From JAKZVK01 sp965248255 (GTDB lineage Bacteria > Acidobacteriota > Terriglobia > Bryobacterales > UBA6623): DNA of 64,000 nucleotides. Of this stretch, positions 8,852-17,458 are shown one piece after another. Each line of letters opens with the position of its first letter. Position 1 is the first letter of the stretch. The stretch is taken from positions 310,001 through 374,000 of the forward strand of contig CBDFIW010000001.1 in the NCBI GenBank assembly GCA_965248255.1, read 5' to 3'. The notes below the pieces were generated by a model. It had not been told where the DNA came from. It was given only the letters and a program-made list of their open reading frames with translations, and searched no databases. A program made the translations under genes and the position numbers.

Positions 8852-9745
8852 ATGGCCACTTCAACTTCATCGTCCCCGTCCGCGACGGAGAGTCGCCCGA
8901 CCCTGATCCGGGCCTGTGGGTTGGCTGAGTTACGCGAAAAAAGCTCGGTCGTAGTTCGTGGCACCGACCGGCCGATCGTGCTGTTCTACAACGACGGCGA
9001 AGTGCGAGCGGTTGACAATCGCTGTCCGCACATGGGATTCCCTCTCAGTCAAGGCACGTGCGAAAACGGATTGATCACTTGCCCCTGGCACCATGCCCGG
9101 TTCGAGGCGAGCAGCGGATGTACCTTTGATCTTTGGGCGGACGATGTCGAGCCGTTCCATGTGGAGGTGCGTGACTGTGAGGTGTACGTCGGCGACAGCC
9201 CGAAGCCACGCGACGCGGTCAGGCATTCACATCGTCGCCTGCGTGAGGGACTGGAGCAGAATCTGGGTCTGATCGTTGCCAAGGCGATTCTGGCCCTCCG
9301 TGACGGTCGGGTATGTGACCTTGAGATTGTTCGTGAGGTGGTCAAGTTTGGTTGCCGCTATCGTGACCACTGGTCCATGGGGTTGACCGTTCTGAGCGCC
9401 ATGGCGAATCTGCTGCCACATTTGGAAAAAGAGACCTCCTATCTGGCCCTGCATCAAGGTGCGCGCCGAGTGGCCGCCGACTGCAAGAGCCAGGCCCCAC
9501 GGATGGATCGGCAGAGGCTGGAAGTAGATGATCTTTCTGCGGAGCAACTTGACCGCTGGATGCGCTATTGGACGGTGGTCCGCCACCGGGATGGGGCTGA
9601 GCGCACGCTGCTGACGGCCGTTCGTGGTGCCTCCTCCGAGCAGGACTTGACAAGGCTGTTGTTTACAGCGGCGACTGAGCGATTTTACGCCGACACGGGA
9701 CACGTTCTTGACTTCTGTAACAAAGCTTTCGAGGTGCTCGACCTA
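8852..9745 (+). pseudogene. Rieske [2Fe-2S] fusion protein, 3' end cut by IS630-B
   Basis: N-terminal Rieske ferredoxin domain (residues about 15-115) with the full ligand set CPHMGFPL and CPWHHARF (C-x-H, C-x2-H), joined to an all-helical domain of about 170 residues. The second domain (LEIVREVVKFGCRYRDHW, ATERFYADTGHVLDFCNKAF) resembles questin-oxidase-like/DUF4243 proteins. AGGAG precedes the ATG at 8852; an in-frame ATG at 8819 is possible. After FEVLDL the frame enters the IS630-B end, which supplies three residues and the stop at 9758-9760. Family proteins normally run on well past this point, so I treat it as truncated. Electron delivery to an oxygenase-type domain is inferred. Confidence 0.75.
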
Positions 9746-10841
9746 TTGACTCCCGCATAATATAGAGTCAGTCAAAACAAAGAGAAGACTGTTTCCAGAA
9801 GGCCGTGATCAAACGCGGTTTGCGGTACATGCGGCGGAGTGCCTTGCGGGCCCGCTCGTTCAGCTCGCCGTAGTCTTTCGGACAGACGTTCGGCAACTCG
9901 TGCTGCTTCCAGTAAGCCCAGATGTATTCCACCGGATTCAACTCCGGCGCATAGGGTGGCAAGTACTCGGTTGCGATGTGGCCTTCGGAGAGTTCGATGA
10001 ACTCTTGCACCAGGCGGCTACGGTGCGCCGGCAGCCGATCCCAGACGATCAGCAGCGGGCGATCGATATGACGTACCAACGCCTTGAGAAAGTCGATCAC
10101 TTGCTCTTTGCCGATCGCACCGGGATAGAGCCGGAAGTAGAAGTTACGCAGCGTCAGCCCCGCCGAGACGGAAAGCTTCTCCCAGTTGAAGTTAAACTGC
10201 AGCACCGGTGTTTGGCCACGTGGCGCCCAGGTGCGGCAGCGATGCGGCTTCTGACTCAATCCGCTTTCGTCGATGAAGACGAGCGTACGGCCTTCGTTTT
10301 GGGCTTTTTTTTAATGCGCTTCCAGGTCTTGCGCTTCCAGGTGCGGATCCGCTCTTCGTTGCGCTCGCGCGCCTTTCCGGCCGGGCGTTGCGGGCTCCAG
10401 TCGAGCGCTCGCAGGATCTTCCAGGCGTGGCCTGCGTGGTATGCGACCCCGAACTCGTCTCCGGTCAGCCGAGCCACCCGCGGACAGCTCCACAGGGGCG
10501 TTGGGAAGCCGTGGGCTTCCGGGCCTTCCAGCAGCAGCGACGTCAGGCGTTCGCGTTGTGCGGCATCGAGGAGCGGCTTGCGTCCGGCGCGCCCGGCCTG
10601 GCGGAGTCCGGCCGCACCCTGCTCGCGGTATTGCCGCCGCCACTCACTGACGGTTTGGCGAGCGACGTTCAGCCGTCTCGCCGTCTCGGACTGATTGTGG
10701 CCTTGGTGGAGCAGCCGCATCGCTTCGAAACGGCGCTTCTCCAGCGCCTTGAAATCCCGCTTCACACCTTTGGGGTTGCCCATACATATATAGATGCTCC
10801 ACACTGTCAAAAAGTGTCATAATAATTTGCGGGATTCAATA
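9744..10841 (-). mobile_element. IS630-B copy 1
   Basis: 1098-bp element with terminal repeats TATTGACTCCCGCA and, on the other end, TATTGAATCCCGCA in reverse complement, each beginning with the duplicated TA. Copies of identical length lie at 21843-22940 and 54347-55444. This copy differs from the other two by at least one base (I versus T in the transposase segment EQVIDFLK). Its flanks, GCTCGACC on the left and GGTCGAGC on the right, form a palindrome around the TA target. Confidence 0.92.
9768..10783 (-). CDS. IS630-B transposase, two frames joined by -1 frameshift
   Basis: ORF A (10783-10256) starts MGNPKGVKRDFK and carries the helix-turn-helix HNQSETARRLNVARQTVSEW. ORF B continues in the -1 frame with FIDESGLSQKPHRC, LLIVWDRLPAHRS and ELNPVEYIWAYWK, the D, D, E catalytic residues. 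The switch lies at a run of eight A on the coding strand near 10310 (AAAAAAAAGCC), a typical slippery site. The same run is present in all three copies, so frameshifting looks programmed rather than accidental. The fused protein is about 338 residues, normal for IS630. Confidence 0.88.
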
Positions 10842-12121
10842 AGGTCGAGCAAAGACATGGCGGCGACGATAAGGACCAGAATGAGTACGTTGATCCACCC
10901 CCAGTGCCCGGCCCGGCCTTTGACCAGTAACAGCTTATAGGGCAGCCACTCGAGAAATACCAATCCGGGGAATCTTGTAACCTTTCCATCTTCGACATGA
11001 AAAACCGATGGTTCCGCGGTATTCTCGTAGCCGGCGAAGTCCATCCCCGTTAGCGGCCCCTCCCTGGAGAAACCCACGCGCAGGGAGTTGGAGAAGTCGT
11101 CCCGAAACCGCTCAGGGTCGAAGGGTTCGGTTGCCGTTTGGCGCAGTTTGCTCAGCACGAGTAGAGTCGTGTCGTAGGCGAGAGAGGCGACTTCGTCCGG
11201 AAAGACGGGATGTGACTCCCTTTCCAAGGAGGGCTCGGCAGCGGACCCAGCCGGCCCATCAGCAGGTGGCTTGTCGGATGGATCGGTAAGCGACACGAAA
11301 TATATGTTGTCGACTTGATCGCGACCCGGGCCCATGTCGACGGTCGTGAAGAGCAGGGGGGCGTAGGGGTTAGAGCGGCTAGCCGAGCAGATCTCAGAGT
11401 AGATCTCCTTGATATCCTCGACGGTTCCGATGATCCCAACGACCTCCGGCCGCGTCTCCAACAACCGCATCACTGCCTCTCGTTGACTGGGCAGATCAGG
11501 TTGATACTGGATCTCCGTGTAGCGCTCCGTTTCGGAATTGGTGAGATCCTCTTCAAACGTTTCCTTGGCCTGCCGGCCGAAGCCCGTATCGGCGTGGAGG
11601 AGCGCAATGCTCGTGACCCAGAAGGTCCTCAAGACGTCAAGGATTCTGTTAACCCGACGGTGATTGTTGACGTTGGTCCGAAACAACCAGCCGTCCGGTT
11701 CGTTGCCAACGTTCGCCGTCACGAGCGACGAGATGATCGGTACGGTGTGTTCGCGGAGTAGTTGCTGTTGTTCGTGAAGGGCGGTGAAGACGCCGCTGTC
11801 TGTCGGGCCCAGGACTATGTCGGCATCCTGGTTCTTGATCAGCGCGATCAGTTTGCGCTTGCCGTCTTCGTCGTCACCGTACGCGAGATCTCGCTTCTCG
11901 ATACGGTCAAGAAGATCCTTGCCTCCCGGGGCGTAGCGGTTTTCGAGGGCTTTCGTGACTCCCTCAAGGTGCCTTTCGCCCTTCCAGTCATCACTGCGAA
12001 GCACAGTGATTCGAATCTTCTCCAGCGGGCGGTCTGCGGGCGGTTCCTGTTCCTGTCCCCAAGCCTGCGTAGCAAGCAAGCTTATTAGGATACAGATCTG
12101 CCACAACCATCTCTGTTGCAT
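10840..12121 (-). pseudogene. Membrane-anchored periplasmic binding receptor, 3' end cut by IS630-B
   Basis: The start at 12121 follows GGGAGGATCGCC and opens a signal peptide (LWQICILISLLATQAWG). Residues about 30-395 form a type I periplasmic-binding fold of the branched-chain amino acid/receptor class (LGPTDSGVFTALHEQQQLL, PIISSLVTANVGNEPDGW, LLHADTGFGRQAKETFEEDL, GYENTAEPSVFHVEDG). A single transmembrane helix (WINVLILVLIVAAMSLL) follows, after which the frame runs into IS630-B and ends with ESRKLL encoded by the IS end. A free ABC-transporter binding protein would not have this C-terminal helix, so this was probably a receptor whose cytoplasmic or channel part is lost. Ligand unknown. 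Confidence 0.7.
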
Positions 12122-12533
12122 GGCGATCCTCCCAGTTACTTTCGCCGCCAGGCTGCGAGGCCTTACTCGTCTGCCCGCAGACATTCAGTGCGGCCACTCG
12201 ACCTGTAGCTGAAACGTTTTCGCGCAACCGCTCCTCGGCTTGACGCCTGTTTGGTCATCCTAAAGTGACGACAATCTTCTCGGCGTTCAAGACTCGCCCG
12301 CGCGGGCAACGGCCGATGATTACAGGGCAGCCTTGTCATTATAAGCGTGAATCGGAAAAATGTCGGGCCATTTCTGGGGCCGGCCGATTGGTCAATCAGC
12401 CGAGATCTCCAGGTCGTCGATCAGAGTCAGTGAGCGGGGCGGACGGGCGCACAGGCCCGTCCCACGAGCCACTCGGGGACACCGGCGCATAGAGGCTGGC
12501 GAGATGGGGTCGTCTGTAGCATAATCTGGGTGT
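12122..12533. other. Intergenic region between divergent genes
   Basis: About 410 bp between the receptor and the cytochrome gene, expected to hold both promoters. The only structure I see is a hairpin near 12445-12465 (GACGGGC and GCCCGTC). No open frame of convincing composition. Confidence 0.4.
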
Positions 12534-15077
12534 ATGACGATTCGGTTCGCTTGCAGGCTCGTGGCTCTGCTAGGAGTCGTAGCACTCTCGTATGGTGCCG
12601 GTCCCGAGTTTGACACCGAGATCCGGCCGATCTTCGCGCAACACTGCTTTCAGTGCCATGGCGAGCAGGTGCGTATGGGGGAGCTAGACCTACGCACGCC
12701 GGTCTCCATGGTGAAAGGCGGCACCCAAGGGCCAGCGCTTCAGCGGGGTTCGGCCAACCACAGCCTGCTGTATCGCCGCGTCGTCGAGCAATCGATGCCG
12801 ATGGGCGAGCAGAAGCTCAGCGCGAACCAGACCCGCCTTATCGGCGAGTGGATTGACGCCGGCGCCCACGGGAGTGACTCCGCCAAGCAGGCAGCCTCCG
12901 CCGCCACGAAAGAAACCGCTCGGCACTGGGCGTTCGCTGCTCCTCGCCGGCCCGATGTTCCCGCAGTACAGGACGAGACCTGGGTTCGGACGCCGATCGA
13001 CCGGTTCGTCAAGAATAGGCTTGAAGACAACGACATCCAACCAGCCCGGCCCGCGGCGCGACGGACCCTGCTTCGCCGGGCCTACCTCACCCTGATCGGG
13101 CTGCCGCCCACGCCGGACGACGTAGAGGCCTTCCTGGACGACGACTCACCGGACGCCTATGAACAAATCGTAGAAGACTTGCTGTCTCGTCCGCAGTACG
13201 GCGAGCGCTGGGCGCGCCATTGGCTCGACGTGGTTCGCTACGCGGAGTCGAACGGCTATGAGCGAGACGGGGCGAAACCGCATGCCTGGCGCTACCGCGA
13301 CTATGTTATCGACTCGTTCAACAAAGACAAGCCCTTCGACCGCTTCTTGACCGAGCAGATTGCCGGCGACGAGATCGAAGGCTCGAACGCCGAGTCGCAG
13401 ATCGCGACGACCTTCCTCCGCCTCGGCTCGTGGGACGACGAGCCGGCGGACCCCATGGTCGACCGTTACGACCAGCTCGACGATGTGCTGGGTGTCACGG
13501 CGACGACGTTTCTCGGCCTGACGATTCGCTGCGCTCGCTGCCACGACCACAAGTTCGAGCCGCTCTCGCAAAGGGATTATTACCGGCTGCTGGCCGTCTT
13601 CGAGCCCCTCAAGCGCCCGCAAGATGATCGCACCGACCTCGATCGCCTGGTCGGAAGCGAAGAGCAGCTCGCGGCGTACCGCACGGCTGTTGAACGAGCG
13701 AAGCAACAAACTTCGCGGCGCAAGCGTGAGGTCGAAAAAGTGCGCCAGGCGGTCATGAAACGCGCACTCGAGAGACAGGCCCACGGAATACCCAGCGTAA
13801 ATCTGTTCGCTCACACCGAGACCTTGCTTGCCATCCGGAAGGAGCGGGGTAGTCGCAGCGATACGGAGAAGGAACTGGTCGGGAAGTTCGAACGGAAGCT
13901 CGACGTTGGGATCAACCAGTTCGCAACCCTGGAGGAAGCCGCCGGCATCGAGATCCTGCGTCGCGAGATAGAAACCATCACCTTGGCGCGGCCCGCGGAG
14001 CCGCCGCGCGCATACATCTGGTACGAAGACAGCTCGATTGCGCCCGTGACGCGTGTCTTCGCACGGGGCGACACGACGCAGCCGACAACCGTTGTGGCAG
14101 CTGAAGCACCCACGATTCTCGGCGGCACGTCGCTCGACCCTGTGCAGCGCCCTCTTTACTCGACCGGCCGCCGGCTGGCACTGGCGCGCTGGATGATTAG
14201 CCCCGAGAACCCGCTTGTTGCGCGCGTGATGGTGAACCGCATCTGGCAGTGGTACTTCGGCGAAGGCCTGGTGGCGAGCGAAAATAACTTCGGCGTCGTC
14301 GGACAGCGCCCCACACACCCCGAACTGCTCGACTATCTGGCTACCGAGTTCATCCGTTCCGGGTGGAGCATCAAACACGTGCACCGGTTGATCGCCAACT
14401 CAGCAGCGTTTCGAGTTTCATCGGAGTGGGACGAAGCCGCGGGCCGCAACGATGCGGAGAACCGGCTGCTGTGGCGCTGGAGGCCGCGGCGGCTCGAGGC
14501 CGAGGTCGTGCGCGATTCGATCCTGACCGTTAGCGGCCGCCTCAACCCCAAGATGGGAGGACCGAGTATTTTCCCCAAGCTGCCGCAGGCCGTGCTCGAC
14601 GGGCAGTCGGTCCCCGGCAAGGGATGGGACACGTCCGACGAAGAAGAGGCTTCGCGGCGCAGTGTCTACATCTTCGTCAAGCGCAGCCTGGCCGTGCCGG
14701 AGCTGGATCTGCTCGATGCCCCGGATAGCTCGTCGAGCTGTGAGCAGCGTCGTGTCTCAACGACCGGTCCGCAGGCGCTGACGTTTTTGAATGGCGAGTT
14801 TACCTACCAGCGGGCTCGTGACCTCGCGGTGAGGCTCGGGCGAGAAGCGGGGAGCGGCTCCGAGGCGCAGGTGCGTCGGGCGTTTGCGCTAGTGTTGGGA
14901 CGTCCGCCCACAGAGCAACAGGTGAGCGAAGCGCTGGACTTCTTGCAGAAGCAGGCGGAGCAGATCCGAGCCGACGCCGCGGCTGCCAGCGGGCAATCCG
15001 TTGACGCAAAGACGAAGGCGCTGCAAGCCTTCTGCTTGATTCTGCTCAACACGAACGAGTTCTTCTACTTGAGTTGA
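12534..15077 (+). CDS. Planctomycete-type cytochrome protein (PSCyt1-DUF1549-DUF1553)
   Basis: An 847-residue exported protein with an N-terminal signal peptide (LVALLGVVALSYGAG). A c-type cytochrome module with CFQCHG (residues about 40-45) leads to MPMGEQKLSANQTRLIGEWI. DUF1549/PSCyt2 follows (WVRTPIDRFVKNRL, RRAYLTLIGLPPTPDDVEAF, RYGERW-like YGERWARHWLDVVRYAES, CARCHDHKFEPLS), and DUF1553/PSD1 forms the last third (NPLVARVMVNRIWQWYFGEG, YIFVKRSLAVPELDLLD). It is almost always followed by a DUF1501 gene, as here at 15353. The pair is proposed to act in extracytoplasmic redox or carbohydrate degradation, but the biochemistry is unsettled. Its paralogue is at 61158. Confidence 0.9.
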   Translation: MTIRFACRLVALLGVVALSYGAGPEFDTEIRPIFAQHCFQCHGEQVRMGELDLRTPVSMVKGGTQGPALQRGSANHSLLYRRVVEQSMPMGEQKLSANQTRLIGEWIDAGAHGSDSAKQAASAATKETARHWAFAAPRRPDVPAVQDETWVRTPIDRFVKNRLEDNDIQPARPAARRTLLRRAYLTLIGLPPTPDDVEAFLDDDSPDAYEQIVEDLLSRPQYGERWARHWLDVVRYAESNGYERDGAKPHAWRYRDYVIDSFNKDKPFDRFLTEQIAGDEIEGSNAESQIATTFLRLGSWDDEPADPMVDRYDQLDDVLGVTATTFLGLTIRCARCHDHKFEPLSQRDYYRLLAVFEPLKRPQDDRTDLDRLVGSEEQLAAYRTAVERAKQQTSRRKREVEKVRQAVMKRALERQAHGIPSVNLFAHTETLLAIRKERGSRSDTEKELVGKFERKLDVGINQFATLEEAAGIEILRREIETITLARPAEPPRAYIWYEDSSIAPVTRVFARGDTTQPTTVVAAEAPTILGGTSLDPVQRPLYSTGRRLALARWMISPENPLVARVMVNRIWQWYFGEGLVASENNFGVVGQRPTHPELLDYLATEFIRSGWSIKHVHRLIANSAAFRVSSEWDEAAGRNDAENRLLWRWRPRRLEAEVVRDSILTVSGRLNPKMGGPSIFPKLPQAVLDGQSVPGKGWDTSDEEEASRRSVYIFVKRSLAVPELDLLDAPDSSSSCEQRRVSTTGPQALTFLNGEFTYQRARDLAVRLGREAGSGSEAQVRRAFALVLGRPPTEQQVSEALDFLQKQAEQIRADAAAASGQSVDAKTKALQAFCLILLNTNEFFYLS

Positions 15078-15126
15078 ATTCTTCCACCGACGTCTGCGAC
15101 CTTAATCCGACCAGCGGCAATGGAGA

Positions 15127-15212
15127 AACCGAGCCCGGAACGCCAGTGACGTGTACCCAGCTTTCGATGACTAGTTGGTTCCTGACCCCTCACTTGCGTT
15201 CCGGGCTCGGTT
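15127..15212. repeat. Long inverted repeat (23-bp arms, 40-nt loop)
   Basis: Arms 15127-15149 and 15190-15212 pair at 22 of 23 positions (core CCGAGCCCGGAACGC against GCGTTCCGGGCTCGG). The loop contains a CTAG, the insertion sequence favoured by the IS630 elements here. It lies between the cytochrome and DUF1501 genes and has no T-run, so it is more like a repeat element than a terminator. Confidence 0.75.
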
Positions 15213-15352
15213 GTTTCGGTGGCACGCTGCTCCCTGAGAACTTGACACCTTTGTTCAGATGTTGATGGGATCACACGGTTACTTGAGTTAAACTTGAGTC
15301 GGACAGCTTTTCGCTTAACCCGACGTGCAGGCCAGCGCATCGGACCAAGCCC

Positions 15353-16861
15353 ATGACGGACCGAACCCGTTCCCGGCAAGCATCTCCACGCCGGCTCACT
15401 CCGTGCGGTGAGACCCGCCGCGAATTCCTCTGGGAGGCCGGCGGCGGCTTCGTCGGCACAGCGCTCACTTTCCTGCTCGCTCAGGACGGCTTCCTCGGTT
15501 CGGTAGCCAACGCAGCCACCGGCCCGTCGGCAGTGTCCCCCCTGGCGCCAAAGGCGCCGCACTTCACGGCGAAGGCCAAGCGCTGCATCTTCCTGTTCAT
15601 GTACGGCGGGGTGAGCCAGGTTGACACGTTCGACCCCAAGCCCGAGTTGAAGAGGCGTCACGGGCAGCCGATGCCGAACCTTAACGCCGACCCGCTGCTC
15701 AAGATGCGCCAAAGCCGGTTGGGCGGGCTGCTCGGCTCGACACGCGAGTTCGTCAAGTCGGGCCAATCGGGCATCGAGGTCTCTGACCTCTACCCCAACG
15801 TCGCCGGGAAGATCGACGACATCGCCGTCATCCGCGGGACCTACGCCGACAGCTTTGCGCACGGCTCGGGCTTGCTGCAGATGAACACCGGTTTCCTGCG
15901 GCAGGGCCACCCGAGCGTGGGCTCGTGGCTGACGTATGGACTGGGTACGGAAAACCAGAACCTGCCTGGCTATGTCGTCCTGCTCGACCACCGCGGCGGA
16001 CCGATCTCCGGGCCGCCCAACTGGTCGTCGGGCTTCATGCCGGCGACGTACCAAGGGACGCAGTTCCGTCCGACGGGCGACCCGATCCTAAACCTGGAAC
16101 CGCCCGAGGGTGTCACCGCCGCCCAGCAGCGGCAGCAGCTTGACTTGCTTTCGAAGTTCAGCCAGGTCCCGGGTGGCCGGGTTCCGAGCGGCGGGGGGGC
16201 GCCCGAGAACGACGAACTCAGGGCGCGCATCGCCAGCTATGAGTTGGCCTTCAGGATGCAGCAGTCCGCGCCTGAGGCGGTCGATCTTGCGAAGGAAACT
16301 GAGGCTACTAAGAAGCTGTATGGCCTCGACGAAGAGATGACCGAGAAGTTCGGGCGCAATTGCTTGATCGCGCGCCGGCTCGTCGAGCGCGACGTTCGCT
16401 TCGTGCAAGTCTATTCCGGCGGCGGACACGGCGACGACAACTGGGATGCGCACGGCGACGTAAACATGAACCACGAGTTGCACTGCGGCGAGACAGACAA
16501 GCCGATCGCCGGCTTGCTGACGGACCTCGAAAACCGCGGCCTGCTCGAAGACACGTTGGTGGTTTGGGCCGGCGAGTTCGGACGCACCCCCACCAGCCAG
16601 AACACCAACGGCCGCGACCACAGTCCACGCGGATTCTCTACTTGGATGGCCGGCGGCGGTGTCAAGGGCGGCCAGGTCGTGGGAGCTACCGACGACTTCG
16701 GCTACGCGGCGGTCGAGAACAGGGTCCACGTCCACGACCTCCACGCCACCATCCTGCACCTGATGGGCCTCGACCACACGCTGCTCACCTACTTCCACGG
16801 CGGCCGCGACATGCGTCTCACCGACGTACACGGGCGGGTCGTCTCAGAGCTATTGGCCTAA
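15353..16861 (+). CDS. DUF1501 protein (alkaline-phosphatase-like fold), Tat-exported
   Basis: A 502-residue protein with a twin-arginine type leader (TRREFLWEAGGGFVGTALTF). DUF1501 landmarks follow: RCIFLFMYGGVSQVDTFDPK, VSDLYPNVAGKIDDIAVIRG, PNWSSGFMPATYQGT, the segment VYSGGGHGDDNWDAHGD, and VVWAGEFGRTPTSQNTNGRD with the histidine/aspartate-rich C-terminus typical of sulfatase-like metal sites. The family belongs to the phosphatase/sulfatase superfamily by fold, but substrates are unknown. It is paired with the cytochrome protein 276 bp upstream, the standard order in Planctomycetes and Acidobacteria, and both products are exported. Confidence 0.9.
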   Translation: MTDRTRSRQASPRRLTPCGETRREFLWEAGGGFVGTALTFLLAQDGFLGSVANAATGPSAVSPLAPKAPHFTAKAKRCIFLFMYGGVSQVDTFDPKPELKRRHGQPMPNLNADPLLKMRQSRLGGLLGSTREFVKSGQSGIEVSDLYPNVAGKIDDIAVIRGTYADSFAHGSGLLQMNTGFLRQGHPSVGSWLTYGLGTENQNLPGYVVLLDHRGGPISGPPNWSSGFMPATYQGTQFRPTGDPILNLEPPEGVTAAQQRQQLDLLSKFSQVPGGRVPSGGGAPENDELRARIASYELAFRMQQSAPEAVDLAKETEATKKLYGLDEEMTEKFGRNCLIARRLVERDVRFVQVYSGGGHGDDNWDAHGDVNMNHELHCGETDKPIAGLLTDLENRGLLEDTLVVWAGEFGRTPTSQNTNGRDHSPRGFSTWMAGGGVKGGQVVGATDDFGYAAVENRVHVHDLHATILHLMGLDHTLLTYFHGGRDMRLTDVHGRVVSELLA

Positions 16862-16880
16862 GAGTTCCCGCCGAGATTGA

Positions 16881-17114
16881 ATGATGAGTAGCGAGCGACT
16901 GCAGCGGATCACCGTAGAGGAAGGCAAGTGCGGCGGCCGACCCTGCATCCGTGGCCTGCGCATTCGGGTCAAAGACGTTCTTGAACTCCTCAGTTCGGGA
17001 GCGTCTTACGATGAAATCCTGTCGGACTACCCCGACCTTGAGTTGGAAGACATTCTCGCTGCGATCGAATACGCCGCCCACCAGACCGATCATGCCGTCC
17101 TTCGGTCGGTATGA
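16881..17114 (+). CDS. DUF433 antitoxin
   Basis: A 77-residue protein of the DUF433 (VapB-type) family: ITVEEGKCGGRPCIRGLRIR, then VKDVLELLSSGASYDEILSD and YPDLELEDILAAIEYAA. The helix-turn-helix-like fold binds its own promoter and neutralises the partner toxin. Its stop codon overlaps the toxin start as ATGA at 17111-17114, giving translational coupling. ATG at 16881 and 16884 are both possible. It follows the DUF1501 gene by 19 bp, so it may share that transcript or have a weak promoter of its own inside it. Confidence 0.85.
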   Translation: MMSSERLQRITVEEGKCGGRPCIRGLRIRVKDVLELLSSGASYDEILSDYPDLELEDILAAIEYAAHQTDHAVLRSV

Positions 17115-17440
17115 AGTTTCTGATTGACAATCAGCTTCCTCACGCTCTGGCGGATTTCCTGTCAGAGCGAGGCGTAGAGTGTCAGCACGTCCGAGCGCTC
17201 GCCCTCGAAGGGGCTTCAGACCGAGCGATTTGGGACTGGGCCGCAGACCAGGGCTATGCCGTCGTAAGCAAGGACGAGGACTTCCTCCAGCTCGCGACCC
17301 AAAGCCCAGTCACAGTTCTTTTCGTCTGGGTTCGCCTCGGCAATTGCAGAACGCCCGTGCTGCTAGACGCCTTCGAGCAACTCTGGCCAAGGATTGAGGA
17401 ACGTTTCCGGGCCGGCGATTCCGTGATCGAGATTCTGTGA
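17111..17440 (+). CDS. DUF5615 PIN-like toxin
   Basis: A 109-residue protein of the DUF5615/Mut7-C-like PIN group. It begins MKFLIDNQLPHALADFL (the conserved aspartate of the PIN fold), continues GVECQHVRALALEGASDRAI, and carries VVSKDEDFLQLA, the acidic cluster SKDxDF expected at the nuclease active site. It is predicted to be an RNase-type toxin held in check by the DUF433 protein, with which it overlaps by four bases. All expected acidic residues are present, so the module looks functional. Target RNA unknown. Confidence 0.85.
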   Translation: MKFLIDNQLPHALADFLSERGVECQHVRALALEGASDRAIWDWAADQGYAVVSKDEDFLQLATQSPVTVLFVWVRLGNCRTPVLLDAFEQLWPRIEERFRAGDSVIEIL

Positions 17441-17458
17441 GCCTAGGTCCTGCATCGC

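Noticed and set aside
13146..14384. A 412-codon minus-strand frame inside the cytochrome gene
   Set aside because: No domain, histidine/arginine-rich shadow composition; the plus-strand frame has complete DUF1549/DUF1553 motifs.
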